40,572 nt of DNA. It comes from Ignavibacteria bacterium (GTDB lineage Bacteria; Bacteroidota; Ignavibacteria; Kapaibacteriales; UBA4661). The stretch lies in assembly GCA_014654705.1 (NCBI GenBank), contig JACVZY010000022.1, forward strand, positions 1 through 40,572. The letters run 5' to 3'. Of this stretch, positions 24,945 to 33,781 are shown piece after piece (within the stretch, counting starts at the first letter, position 1; every line of letters starts with the position of its first letter). A program made the position numbers and the translations under genes. The notes beneath the pieces were generated by a model. That model was given only the letters and a program-made list of their open reading frames with translations, was not told the origin of the DNA and made no database searches.

Positions 24945-27900
24945 CTATCCTGAGCTTGTGGAAGCTAATTCTTTACCGTCAAAACTCCTCACGGCGGGCA
25001 ATTCCACAATAAACGTTGCACCTTTGCCCAATTCTGATTCGCACCAGACGCGACCGTTCATTGCTTCCACCATTTTTTTGACGATGCTCAATCCCAGACC
25101 GGTCGTGTATTCGCCACCAGTGGGACGTGCCGAAAGGCGTGTGAATTTCTCAAATAATTTTTCTTTGTCCGGTGCTGACAGACCCGGTCCTTCATCTTGT
25201 ACTTCAATGCGGGTCATTGCTTGGTTGCTTGAGAATTGAGGATTGGGCGCTTGTGGCAGAATGCGGATAAAAACATTTTTGCCATGCGGCGAATATTTGA
25301 CAGCGTTGGAAACAAGATTATCCAGCACCTGCGGCAGAAGCACGGCATCGGCTATGACTATCGGCTGCGGCGCCTCGCGTCCCGTGCTATCACGCCCCTG
25401 CATTGTCACAGGTTGCTCATACCGCAGGGTAATATTTTTTGCAGCTGCTCGGGCTTGATAATTCTCCACAATCGCCTCCGCCAAAACACCAACTTTGCAC
25501 GGAACAAGGCTTATTGTCATTTTCCCATTCTCAAGTGCGTTCACATCCAGAAGTTTCGTGATAAAATCAATCATCTGCTCGGCAGCACTTTGAATCTTGT
25601 CGAGGTAGGAGAATTTTTCCTCATCGTTCAACGTCGGAAAGCGCTTGCGCAGAAGTTTTGTTGCCAAAAGCGTGGAAACAAGCGGGTTACGGAGGTCGTG
25701 CGACACAATGCCCAGAAGGTCGTTTTTTTCCTTATTCAGCAAATGCAGTTCATAGTTTCGCGAAATTAAAATCTCATTAGCCGCATCCAACTCCGAATAT
25801 GCTTTTTGAATTTCCTTTGCTTGCTCGTGCTGATGCACCATCTGGCGCTGAACTTCCTCGTTCGCCTCGGCAAGCCGCGCATTTGTCTCGGTCAGCACAA
25901 CGGTTCTCTGCTGTACGAGCCGCTCCAAACGCCTTGAATTCTCGCGCAGCGCATAGATACGCGCTTGATAGATGATATAACCCAAAGCGACAATAGCCAC
26001 AAAAAGCCCAAGCCTAAAATACCATGTTCCCCACCACGGCGGCGTAATGACGAGCTGCAATGTTGTGCCTTGCGTATTCCAAATGCCATCATTGTTGCTG
26101 CCCTGCACGCGGAAGGTGTATTCGCCCGGCGGCAAGTTGGTATAGATTGCCTCGCGACGCTCTCCGGCATCTATCCACTCTTTATCAAAATTCTCCAAAA
26201 TATAGCGATAACGATTTTTCTCCGCACCAATGTAATTCAGTGCCACAAACTCAAAGGTACAGTTGTTGTATGTGTAGGGAATAGTAAGCGATTTCCGTTC
26301 AATAATTGTAGTGTCCAGTGCAAGACTTCTGCCGAAAACTTTGAAATCGGTTAGCATCACAGGCGGAACACGACCGTTGTCGCGTATGGAGTCGGGGTGA
26401 AACGTATTCAGCCCTCCGATACCGCCCGCATAAAACCAGCCATCCAAGCCACGCAGCACGGCGTGTCCGTTAAATTCGTTGCTCTGCAAACCGTCTTGCT
26501 TCGTGTAGGATTTGAACGTCCGCTTATCGGGATGAAATTGTACTAATCCCTTATTCGTCGTGAGCCACAAATAACCGGAATTATCTTCCAAAATTCCGTA
26601 GATAACATCATTGGGCAGACCGTCGGCTTCGGTTACAACGCGGATTTCTCCGGTTTGCGGGCTAACACAATTCAGCCCGTCCAGTGTGCCAACCCAGATA
26701 TTACCTCGTTTATCCTCGTGAAGATAGCGAACTGTATTATTGCTGAGTCCACTCTGCCCCGGAGCAGCGCTTTCGTTATGGCGGTAAGCTGCTTTGACGA
26801 TACCGCGCTCTTTGTCAAACGCCAGCAAGCCAATATTTGCCGTACCAATCCACAGCGTACCGTCGGAGCCGTGCAGAATGTCTCGAACATGATCAGAAAG
26901 TTTGTCGTCGGTTGCGACCATCACACTGTCTGTGGGTGGAAAATGATACACTACAAAAGACTCCGAAGCCGCATCAAAACGGCACATTCCGCCGAGCGTC
27001 GTACCGACCCAGAGAATACCGTCGCGGTCAATGTGCAGCGCACGAATAGTATTGCTGGAAAGCGAATTCGGGTTCTGAGGATTATGCCGAAAGACCTTTC
27101 GCGTTCCACGCACGGGATGGTATGCAAAAAGCCCGTTTTGCGTTCCGACCCATATTGTACCGTCCTTTGCTGCGGCAAGCGCCCACACGTCTTCATTGCT
27201 AAGGGCAGTATCGTTTTTCGGTATGTAGGGATGATGCTCAAACGTGCCATTGCTGCGCACAAAGCGGTCTAAACCGCCATCCACAGCACCCACCCATATA
27301 TTGCCGTTCGCATCTTCGCAAAATGCCCGCACGGTATTTGAAGCAAGGCTTCGCGGGTTCATTGGTTCGTGCTGATACGTGGTGAAGCGGTGTGCATTGG
27401 GCGCGTATGTATTGACTCCTCCGGTGACAGTGCCAACCCACACAGTACCGACATTGTCGCAAAATATACCACGAATGACGTTATCGCTGATACTGCGCGG
27501 GTTCAAGGGATTATGGAGATAAGCACTCATAGTGCCGCTCGCCGGTTCGTAGAGACAAAGCCCACCACCCTCAAGCGCTATCCAAAGCCGCCCGGCAAAG
27601 TCTTCGCGCATGGCAAATACCTCGTTGTAGCCGAGCGTTTGCGGAATAGTCGCATTGGGGAGGAAGCGTGTCCATATTCCTGCCCGCACATCTACACGCG
27701 CAACTCCGGCACTGCGCGTACCCACCCACAAAATACCCTTGCCGTCTGCATACAGCGCCGAGATACTGTTACTTCCGGCGAATGTACCGCTATTACGTTG
27801 TGTTCCCTGCCGCACAGTGCCACGCATTGATGCGAGATTTTCAGCATCAAATTTTATTCGCACAAATGATGAATCGGTGCGGTTGAAGTAGCACAAGCCG

Positions 27901-28508
27901 CCATCTAGCGTTGCTATCCACAGCGTTCCGAAAGCATCTTCGGTTATATCACGAATACGATTTGCGGGCAGGCTTTTTTCATCAAGCGGGCTGTGCATAA
28001 AAACCCTTGATTTTCCCGTTTGCGGATTGAAAAGGTTGACACCACCGCGCTCCGTACCCACCCACAACATTCCAGAACGGTCTTGATAAACGCACTGCAC
28101 CGTGTTATCGGAAAGACTTTGAGGATTATTCGCCTCGTGCGTATAGGCGGTAAAGGTTTGATTGACGGAATTGTACCTATTCAGCCCGCCGCCGACTGTT
28201 CCCACCCAGAGTGTACCGCTTTTGTCCACGAGCAAACTTGTGGTAAAATTATTGCGCAGAGATGTAGGATTCATGCGGTCGTGACGAAAAATCTTGACAT
28301 GATAGCCGTCATAACGACATAAACCGTCTTGTGTGCCGAACCACATAAAACCGTGCTTGTCCTGCGCGATAGCAATGACGCTATTTTGCGGCAATCCGTT
28401 GTCTATGGTCAAATGCTCAAATACTATGTGGGGCGCATACACTCCCTGCCCCAATGCCAAAACAGCACCGAGAAAAAAGATAGCAAGAAAAGTATGCAAA
28501 AGCCGCAT
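24945..28508 (-). CDS. Sensor histidine kinase with two-component regulator propeller and Y_Y_Y domain
   Basis: Membrane sensor kinase of 1187 aa. After a signal peptide (about residues 1-24), some 14 regulator-propeller repeats form the sensor; each has a WVGT or similar core (VDKSGTLWVGTVGGGLNRY is typical). A Y_Y_Y domain follows at about 750-825 (IGAEKNRYRYILENFDKEW), then one membrane helix at 828-850, a coiled coil, HisKA with His937 in GIVSHDLRNP, and HATPase with the N box NLVSNAVKYSPHG and G boxes DEGPGLS and TGLGLSIVKKM. Unlike many Bacteroidota hybrids it has no receiver or AraC output domain, and no response regulator is adjacent. The N-to-G1 loop carries the odd stretch QAPNPQFSSNQAMTR (see findings). 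Confidence 0.92.
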   Translation of the reverse strand: MRLLHTFLAIFFLGAVLALGQGVYAPHIVFEHLTIDNGLPQNSVIAIAQDKHGFMWFGTQDGLCRYDGYHVKIFRHDRMNPTSLRNNFTTSLLVDKSGTLWVGTVGGGLNRYNSVNQTFTAYTHEANNPQSLSDNTVQCVYQDRSGMLWVGTERGGVNLFNPQTGKSRVFMHSPLDEKSLPANRIRDITEDAFGTLWIATLDGGLCYFNRTDSSFVRIKFDAENLASMRGTVRQGTQRNSGTFAGSNSISALYADGKGILWVGTRSAGVARVDVRAGIWTRFLPNATIPQTLGYNEVFAMREDFAGRLWIALEGGGLCLYEPASGTMSAYLHNPLNPRSISDNVIRGIFCDNVGTVWVGTVTGGVNTYAPNAHRFTTYQHEPMNPRSLASNTVRAFCEDANGNIWVGAVDGGLDRFVRSNGTFEHHPYIPKNDTALSNEDVWALAAAKDGTIWVGTQNGLFAYHPVRGTRKVFRHNPQNPNSLSSNTIRALHIDRDGILWVGTTLGGMCRFDAASESFVVYHFPPTDSVMVATDDKLSDHVRDILHGSDGTLWIGTANIGLLAFDKERGIVKAAYRHNESAAPGQSGLSNNTVRYLHEDKRGNIWVGTLDGLNCVSPQTGEIRVVTEADGLPNDVIYGILEDNSGYLWLTTNKGLVQFHPDKRTFKSYTKQDGLQSNEFNGHAVLRGLDGWFYAGGIGGLNTFHPDSIRDNGRVPPVMLTDFKVFGRSLALDTTIIERKSLTIPYTYNNCTFEFVALNYIGAEKNRYRYILENFDKEWIDAGERREAIYTNLPPGEYTFRVQGSNNDGIWNTQGTTLQLVITPPWWGTWYFRLGLFVAIVALGYIIYQARIYALRENSRRLERLVQQRTVVLTETNARLAEANEEVQRQMVHQHEQAKEIQKAYSELDAANEILISRNYELHLLNKEKNDLLGIVSHDLRNPLVSTLLATKLLRKRFPTLNDEEKFSYLDKIQSAAEQMIDFITKLLDVNALENGKMTISLVPCKVGVLAEAIVENYQARAAAKNITLRYEQPVTMQGRDSTGREAPQPIVIADAVLLPQVLDNLVSNAVKYSPHGKNVFIRILPQAPNPQFSSNQAMTRIEVQDEGPGLSAPDKEKLFEKFTRLSARPTGGEYTTGLGLSIVKKMVEAMNGRVWCESELGKGATFIVELPAVRSFDGKELASTSSG

Positions 28509-28558
28509 AAAAACAGGAACAAGAAGTAAACAAGTGATAGTGTTAAATTTTGAGTGGT

Positions 28559-28636
28559 GTGTTTTGAGTGCGATTTTCTGAACGTTTTATTGAACAACCG
28601 CTTGCGCCCGCAAAACTCAAAGTTCTTCATTCAATA
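28559..28636. repeat. Dispersed intergenic repeat, copy B
   Basis: Aligns with 73-151: GTTTTGAGTGC, TTTATTGA, CGCTTGC, AAAACTCAAA and TTCATTCAAT occur in the same order and spacing. TTTGAGT and ACTCAAA are inverted. It fills most of the gap between the propeller kinase start and the thioesterase stop. Confidence 0.6.
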
Positions 28637-28637
28637 C

Positions 28638-29090
28638 TTAGCCCGTGTGCGCTTTGAGCGGTCCGATAGCAGTTCGGAAGAGATTTGATGTGCCACGCGC
28701 AACAATAGTACCGTCCTCCAAGCGTAGTTCGCATTGGACATTTTTGAGGTGTTTTCCGGCGCGAATCACCCGTGCTTCGGCAATGACCGTAGCGCCAAGT
28801 GGTGCGGGCTGCAAGAAGTCAATGTGGAGATTGGTATTGACATGGAAATTATCCACGCCCAAAAGACCAACCGACATACCAAAGGCTTCATCCATGATGG
28901 TGCATTGCAAGCCACCGTGCAGCACGTGAGCGGGATTGCACATATCAGGACGCACAAGAGCTTCAATGACAATATGCCCCACGTTTGCCTCACGGATGCG
29001 GAGATTCAGCCAGCGCACCACAATCGGTACGCGCTCATCCAGCATTTCGGCACCGATGTACGAGCGGAAGAGTTCAACAACAGGATTCAT
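28638..29090 (-). CDS. PaaI/hotdog-fold thioesterase
   Basis: Single hotdog-fold protein of 150 aa, probably hydrolysing an acyl-CoA. The family signature is HVLHGGLQCTIMDEAFGMSV near residue 60, with the HGG loop and the downstream Asp/Glu expected in catalysis. FHVNTNLHIDFLQPAP and AEARVIRAGKHLKNVQCEL make up the remaining core strands. ATG 29090 is chosen; the open frame to 29228 adds 46 residues of no family resemblance, and no clear ribosome site is visible at either start. It lies between two histidine kinase genes on the same strand, 74 bp downstream of the second. The shared direction may be chance. Confidence 0.85.
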   Translation of the reverse strand: MNPVVELFRSYIGAEMLDERVPIVVRWLNLRIREANVGHIVIEALVRPDMCNPAHVLHGGLQCTIMDEAFGMSVGLLGVDNFHVNTNLHIDFLQPAPLGATVIAEARVIRAGKHLKNVQCELRLEDGTIVARGTSNLFRTAIGPLKAHTG

Positions 29091-29164
29091 TACAAAGAAA
29101 GTTTGAGTGAGAAATAAAACGATTATCAATGTTGTGCGTGTCCGGACGATTAGTTGTACCGCCA

Positions 29165-32100
29165 TTATGCAGAATACGGTAATTCGACAATAAACGTTGC
29201 ACCGTTGCCGAATTTGCTTTCGCACCATACGCGCCCCTGCATGGCTTCGACCATTTGCTTGACAATGTTCAAGCCCAGACCGGTACTGTGTTCGCCACCC
29301 GTAGGCTGTGCCGAAAGCCGCGCAAATTTTCCAAAGAGTTTGGTCATATCATCGGGCGATATTCCCGGTCCCTCGTCTTGGACTTCTATACGAAGTCGTT
29401 GGTCATTGGTTACTTGATTATTGGCTGCTTGGTTACTGGTCATTACCGGAGCAATACCGCCATTGTCATCAGTCAAATGACCAGCGACTAATGACCAATG
29501 GCAAACTCTCACATAGACATTTTTTCCATGTGGCGAGTATTTGACGGCATTAGAAACGAGATTTTCAACGACCTGCGGCAACACAAACTCATCAGCAATC
29601 GCAAAACACGGCTCGGAAGATACCTCACCCTGAAGACGAATATTTTTCTCTGCGGCACGGTCAGCGTATCGGTCAATAATAGTTTGCACAATAAAACTAA
29701 CATTCAGCGGCGTGAGATTCATTTCCATTTTGCCGGACTCAATCGCATTAACACTCAGAAGATTCGAGAGCAGCGTAAACATTCGCTCCGAAGCGTTGTA
29801 GATTTCATTTGCAATTTGGGGAATAAATTCAGGATCAGCACCTTCTCGCATTACACCTGCAAGCCCTTGTATGCCGGAGAGCGGGCTGCGAAGGTCGTGC
29901 GCCACAATCCCCAAAATCTCCGATTTCTCGCGGCTCGCGGCTTCCAAACGGTCATTTGTATCTGCCAATCGCTTATTCACATCTTCAAGCTGATGATTGG
30001 TTGACCACAAGTCCAGTTGCGCCATTTCAAGGTCAGCGAAAGCGGCAGCAAGTTTATTGTTGGCGGAAGAAAGTTCTAAGGCGCGGCGCTCGATTTCTTG
30101 CGTCCGCTCCCGCACACGCTCCTCCAGCCAAGCGTTTGTGCGCTCCATTTGCTCTTGGAGTTGTTTGCGGTGCGTGATATTTCGCGCCACAAAGCTGATA
30201 GCAACCACTTGCCCGTCGGGGCTGCGGACGGGATTGTAGTTCACCTCAAAGGTGAGTATATCCTCGGGCGTTGAGGGATTCGGCATATCAAGGTCGAACG
30301 CTACGGGCTTACCTTGCAAGACTTCTGCGAAATCCTGCTCAACCTCAGCAATCGGGAGCGGTGAATAATATCGCATATCCATACCGACGTGCGGCTCTAT
30401 CTCAGGCTTCATGGCACACATAGCTCGTTCGGCAGTTTTGTTGAACTGAAGCATTCGAAAATCAGCACCGACGAGCATAGCAATATCACGCGAAGAATCC
30501 ATCATACTCTGCATCGTAAGTTGTGCCTGTATGCGCTCTTCAAGCTGCTTTAGCCGCTCATCGGTAATGTCGTACTGTATGGCAACAAAATGCTCACATT
30601 CACCCTCGCTGTTAAAAATCGGCGTGAGTACAAGCCGTACCCAATAAGCATGACCACTTTTGGTATAATTCAGAATATCACCGTTAAATGGCTTTCCGGC
30701 ACGAACACATTCACCGATTTCACGCACGGTTGCCTTATCCGTCTGCTTTCCCTGCAAGAGGCTCCCGGGCTTTTTGCCAATAATTTCATCGGCGGCATAA
30801 CCGGTTACTTTTTCAAACTCTTGATTCACAAACTTTGTCAGACCATTGTTATCGGATATGATAATAATCTGTGCGGCGTGGCGGGCAACAATCGTCAGAA
30901 ACCGATTTTGCTCCAGTGCTGCACGCAAGTCGTGCTCTTGTGTGAGAAGCGCAGCATTTTGCTCCTCAATACGATTTTTATAGACAACAGTCTCATCATA
31001 GAGTGATTGCAAGCGGCTGTTGGCATTGTGCAACGCCGCCTCGGAGCGCTTCTTAACGCGATAACGCTGCACATAGACTCCGGCAACAAGTAAACCTCCA
31101 AGAGCAATCGTTGTTAAAAGAGCATTGAGCATACTCGCACGGCGCTCGTTTGCTTGCATAATGGCAATTTCGGCTTCTTTCTGCCCAAGTTCATAACGCT
31201 CGTGCATATCGGCAATACTGGCTTGGAGGCTTGCCGAGAAAACAGAATCGCGCAAAACAAGCAATTTGCGCTGCGCATCAAACCCCGCCTCTATCATGCC
31301 GAGTCCTCTGTAAATTTCACTTAGAGAGGCATATAAGTCCGCTTGCTCTTTTTTGCTCACGGAACTATGCGCCAGCCCCTTCTGAGCAAATTCCAGAGCA
31401 CTTTTCAGCAACATTTGGCGATTCTTACTCTGCGGCTCTGAGTCCTGAGCAAATGCTAGAAGTGTCTCTGCTGCAAGCGCATGGACAAGAGGACGAATAA
31501 CACCGCCTTGCATGGCAGATTTCTCAACGAACACGAGCGAGTCCAAGCATTGAAGCGCTTCGTTGTGCTTTTTGAGTTGCCGCATGGAACGAATTTCTTG
31601 CGCCATCAAATTCACCAACAGCAGCGAATCTCGAAGTTGCCACGCCGCCTGAACGCCCCTTTGCGCGTAGAACAGCGCTGAATCGCCGCTCCGAAGTTCT
31701 CGATGTGCCGCCGACATAGACTTGCACCACTCCGCAAAAAACGCTGTGCTTTTATTCTTGTACAGCACTGATTCCGCCTGCCGCGCAAAGACAAGCGCTT
31801 TTTCGGGTTGCTGCATGGCAATAGAAATTTCGCTCAGATTGATGCGTGCCAAAAAGCTATTTTTGAGGTCACCACACTTATCTGCAATTTCCAATTCGCG
31901 CATATAATAGTCAAGCGCGGTAGCGAACATATCGCGCTGCTGATACATGACAGCAATAAGCCCTGAAGTGGAGGACATATTGGAAGAGTCTTTTGCTTCA
32001 GCAAAGAGCTGCAATGCGTTCTCCAACGTGTCTCGTGCCTCTTTGAAGCGCCGCTCAAGACGGTAGATATTGCCAATGTTGAGGTATAGCAATGCCTTCA

Positions 32101-32380
32101 TACGTGGGGACTTCAGCGCGGGTACAAGTGAGCGTGCTTCCTCCACAAACGGACGCATTTGTACGGTGTTGGGACGATAACTCCGCGCAACCAAAAAAAG
32201 TAGGCGAACATAATCCGAATCGCGCACTGCATTACTATTTCGCCGAAGATGAAGCTCTCGAAGCAAGGAATCGCGCGGCAAGAACTGTGCGCTGAGAGGT
32301 AACGCACCAAACGTACATAAACACAAAAGCGCCAGTGCCAAGAAGCATTGTCGTATGGTGAGGTATTGAGAAATCATCAT
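29165..32380 (-). CDS. TPR-PAS sensor histidine kinase
   Basis: Membrane sensor kinase of 1071 aa. A signal peptide (about 1-30) leads into an extracytoplasmic TPR-type helical domain of about 370 residues (LYLNIGNIYRLERRFKEARD is typical). One membrane helix lies at 417-438, then a coiled coil, PAS at about 485-605 (IISDNNGLTKFVNQEFEKVTG), a second PAS-like domain at 623-740, and another coiled coil. HisKA has His828 in GIVAHDLRSP; HATPase has NLVSNAVKYSPHG, DEGPGIS and TGLGLNIVKQM. It has no receiver domain. Between the N and G1 boxes lies an insertion of about 35-40 residues absent from typical ATPase domains, encoded by a nested palindrome at 29399-29498. Confidence 0.92.
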   Translation of the reverse strand: MMISQYLTIRQCFLALALLCLCTFGALPLSAQFLPRDSLLRELHLRRNSNAVRDSDYVRLLFLVARSYRPNTVQMRPFVEEARSLVPALKSPRMKALLYLNIGNIYRLERRFKEARDTLENALQLFAEAKDSSNMSSTSGLIAVMYQQRDMFATALDYYMRELEIADKCGDLKNSFLARINLSEISIAMQQPEKALVFARQAESVLYKNKSTAFFAEWCKSMSAAHRELRSGDSALFYAQRGVQAAWQLRDSLLLVNLMAQEIRSMRQLKKHNEALQCLDSLVFVEKSAMQGGVIRPLVHALAAETLLAFAQDSEPQSKNRQMLLKSALEFAQKGLAHSSVSKKEQADLYASLSEIYRGLGMIEAGFDAQRKLLVLRDSVFSASLQASIADMHERYELGQKEAEIAIMQANERRASMLNALLTTIALGGLLVAGVYVQRYRVKKRSEAALHNANSRLQSLYDETVVYKNRIEEQNAALLTQEHDLRAALEQNRFLTIVARHAAQIIIISDNNGLTKFVNQEFEKVTGYAADEIIGKKPGSLLQGKQTDKATVREIGECVRAGKPFNGDILNYTKSGHAYWVRLVLTPIFNSEGECEHFVAIQYDITDERLKQLEERIQAQLTMQSMMDSSRDIAMLVGADFRMLQFNKTAERAMCAMKPEIEPHVGMDMRYYSPLPIAEVEQDFAEVLQGKPVAFDLDMPNPSTPEDILTFEVNYNPVRSPDGQVVAISFVARNITHRKQLQEQMERTNAWLEERVRERTQEIERRALELSSANNKLAAAFADLEMAQLDLWSTNHQLEDVNKRLADTNDRLEAASREKSEILGIVAHDLRSPLSGIQGLAGVMREGADPEFIPQIANEIYNASERMFTLLSNLLSVNAIESGKMEMNLTPLNVSFIVQTIIDRYADRAAEKNIRLQGEVSSEPCFAIADEFVLPQVVENLVSNAVKYSPHGKNVYVRVCHWSLVAGHLTDDNGGIAPVMTSNQAANNQVTNDQRLRIEVQDEGPGISPDDMTKLFGKFARLSAQPTGGEHSTGLGLNIVKQMVEAMQGRVWCESKFGNGATFIVELPYSA
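29399..29498. repeat. Nested palindromic repeat inserted in frame in a histidine kinase
   Basis: Outer arms TTGGTCATT (29399-29407) and AATGACCAA (29490-29498), inner arms CTGGTCATT (29436-29444) and AATGACCAG (29476-29484). GGTCATTGGT-type words repeat through it. It encodes about residues 957-996 of the TPR-PAS kinase without breaking the frame. The look is that of an intergenic repeat rather than of coding sequence. Confidence 0.7.
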
Positions 32381-32588
32381 TGCCGATTTCGGTTGAAAGA
32401 TGGCGGTGTGAGAAGTAGAGCGCTTTTGTGAGGAATAATTTACGATATTTTTTTGATGTAAAGCGCAAATTTCTCATGCCGCAGGCTTTGCCAAGAGCCA
32501 GTGCAAGAAGATTGGAAAATCACGAGAGCGATGATAGATTAAAAGACAGCTTTGGGAACATTTATGCGCCTATCAATTTTTGCTGCTC

Positions 32589-32834
32589 ATGGAAATACTT
32601 TTTGCTTCCGCCCTTCCAATTGAGGCAACAATCTCAAACATCTATGAGCGCTATTGAGTGCTTGAATACTGGCTTGTGGATGCTCGTACTCGCTTGGTGG
32701 AGGTGTAGGTGAACGCGGGCAATGATTTCATGTTGCAAGAGGTCTATGCCGAAAACCAAGATACCGTGAGGTCTTTGGCACTACAAGATTTTGGAATGCC
32801 TCTTGCAAATCTGTTCGAGGGGATGTACGGTTAG
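32589..32834 (+). pseudogene. Uma2/DUF820-family endonuclease remnant
   Basis: One frame from ATG 32589 to TAG 32834 reads as the C-terminal part of a Uma2 (PD-(D/E)XK-like) protein but has two in-frame stops. It begins MEILFASALPIEATISNIY (family EILSPS motif), then ERY, a TGA where the family has Gly, VLEYWLVDARTRLVEV, a TAG where Tyr is expected, and DTVRSLALQDFGMPLANLF to the end. The catalytic-core residues expected upstream are not recognisable in 32381-32588. Everything is in one frame, so decay by point mutation is clear. The rest of the 600-bp gap before the 7-TM gene holds an operator and promoter. Confidence 0.7.
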
Positions 32835-32872
32835 AATCCGAATCGTTTTATACTTCACAGAAGTAAAAAAAA

Positions 32873-32885
32873 TGAACATTGTTCA
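32873..32885. promoter_or_regulatory. Predicted TetR-family operator upstream of the 7-TM gene
   Basis: TGAAC-ATT-GTTCA is a perfect 13-bp palindrome just upstream of the predicted -33 element. TAAACATTGTTCA, with one mismatch, recurs at 34557 before the SDR gene. The TetR-family gene at 33782 lies between the two sites. Confidence 0.6.
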
Positions 32886-32892
32886 ATAAAAA

Positions 32893-32924
32893 TTTGTAGT
32901 TTATTTTTTCTTGTAATACATTTG
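32893..32924 (+). promoter_or_regulatory. Bacteroidota-type promoter
   Basis: TTTG at 32893-32896, 20 bases, then TACATTTG at 32917-32924, matching the Bacteroidota housekeeping consensus TTTG-N19..21-TAnnTTTG. It lies 58 bp before the 7-TM gene. Confidence 0.7.
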
Positions 32925-32982
32925 TGCAAGCTAATACTTTTGAATTCATGACTTTCTTCTTCTCACTTAATCAGGCAGATAT

Positions 32983-33765
32983 ATGCTTCAAGTCCTGCAA
33001 ACCATTTTTCAACGAAACTTCTCACTCGGAGTTCTCGGAGCTGTCCATTTTACTGCTCTTATCCTTTTCGGAGTTCTCATGCTCGTTGACCATCGTACAC
33101 TCATGGGTGTTAATGTTTGGCTCAAACCGATGAAATTTGCTCTTTCTATAGGCATTTATTCGTGGACAATGGCGTGGTTTCTGGGTTATTTGCCCGATGG
33201 GGGGACAAAAAATATCGTTGTGTGGATGATTGTTCTTACCATGGTTATTGAAACGCTTTGTATTGCCGGACAAGCTGGGCGCGGCGTACTCTCGCACTTC
33301 AATATCTCAACGCCAATGAATGGGGCAATTTTTACCACGATGGGTATTGCTATTGGCATTAATACGGTTGCTGTTGGTATGGTTCTTCGGCTTTTTTTTC
33401 AAGAAACTGTTTCACTTGACCCCGCCTACTTGTGGGCTATTCGAGCCGGATTACTCATTTTTATTGTTGCCAGTTTGCAGGGCTATCTCATGGGTGGGCG
33501 CTTGCAGCACAGCGTCGGTGCACCCGACGGCAGCGTGGGGTTACCGTTTTTGAATTGGAGCCGAAGCGTTGGCGATTTACGTGTAGCACATTTCATAGGG
33601 CTTCATGCGATTCAGGTGCTTCCCCTGCTGGGATTTTTTCTCACGGGACGGTTTTCTCCGCAAACATCTCTTTTTACTGTCATCGCTCTGGCGGTCTTGT
33701 ATGGATTAGTTTGTATTTTGGCACTTCTCCAAGCTCTTGCTGGACAGCCTGTTCTGAAATCGTAA
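32983..33765 (+). CDS. Seven-helix membrane protein, conserved but unnamed
   Basis: A 260-aa integral membrane protein with about seven helices. Its loop motifs look conserved: NVWLKPMKFALSIGIYSWTM, QAGRGVLSHFNISTPMNGA, HSVGAPDGSVGLPFLNWS and GDLRVAHFIGLHAIQVLPLL. I know similar unnamed proteins from many bacteria but no function. The conserved polar residues in membrane loops hint at a catalytic or transport role. It is followed after 16 bp by the TetR-family gene, so the two form an operon under the promoter at 32893 and probably under the operator at 32873. Confidence 0.8.
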   Translation: MLQVLQTIFQRNFSLGVLGAVHFTALILFGVLMLVDHRTLMGVNVWLKPMKFALSIGIYSWTMAWFLGYLPDGGTKNIVVWMIVLTMVIETLCIAGQAGRGVLSHFNISTPMNGAIFTTMGIAIGINTVAVGMVLRLFFQETVSLDPAYLWAIRAGLLIFIVASLQGYLMGGRLQHSVGAPDGSVGLPFLNWSRSVGDLRVAHFIGLHAIQVLPLLGFFLTGRFSPQTSLFTVIALAVLYGLVCILALLQALAGQPVLKS

Positions 33766-33781
33766 AAAAGACCTTGTTACA

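Noticed and set aside
32428-32712. 94-aa plus-strand ORF in the gap before the 7-TM gene
   Set aside because: It overlaps the Uma2 remnant in another frame and its own sequence looks random.
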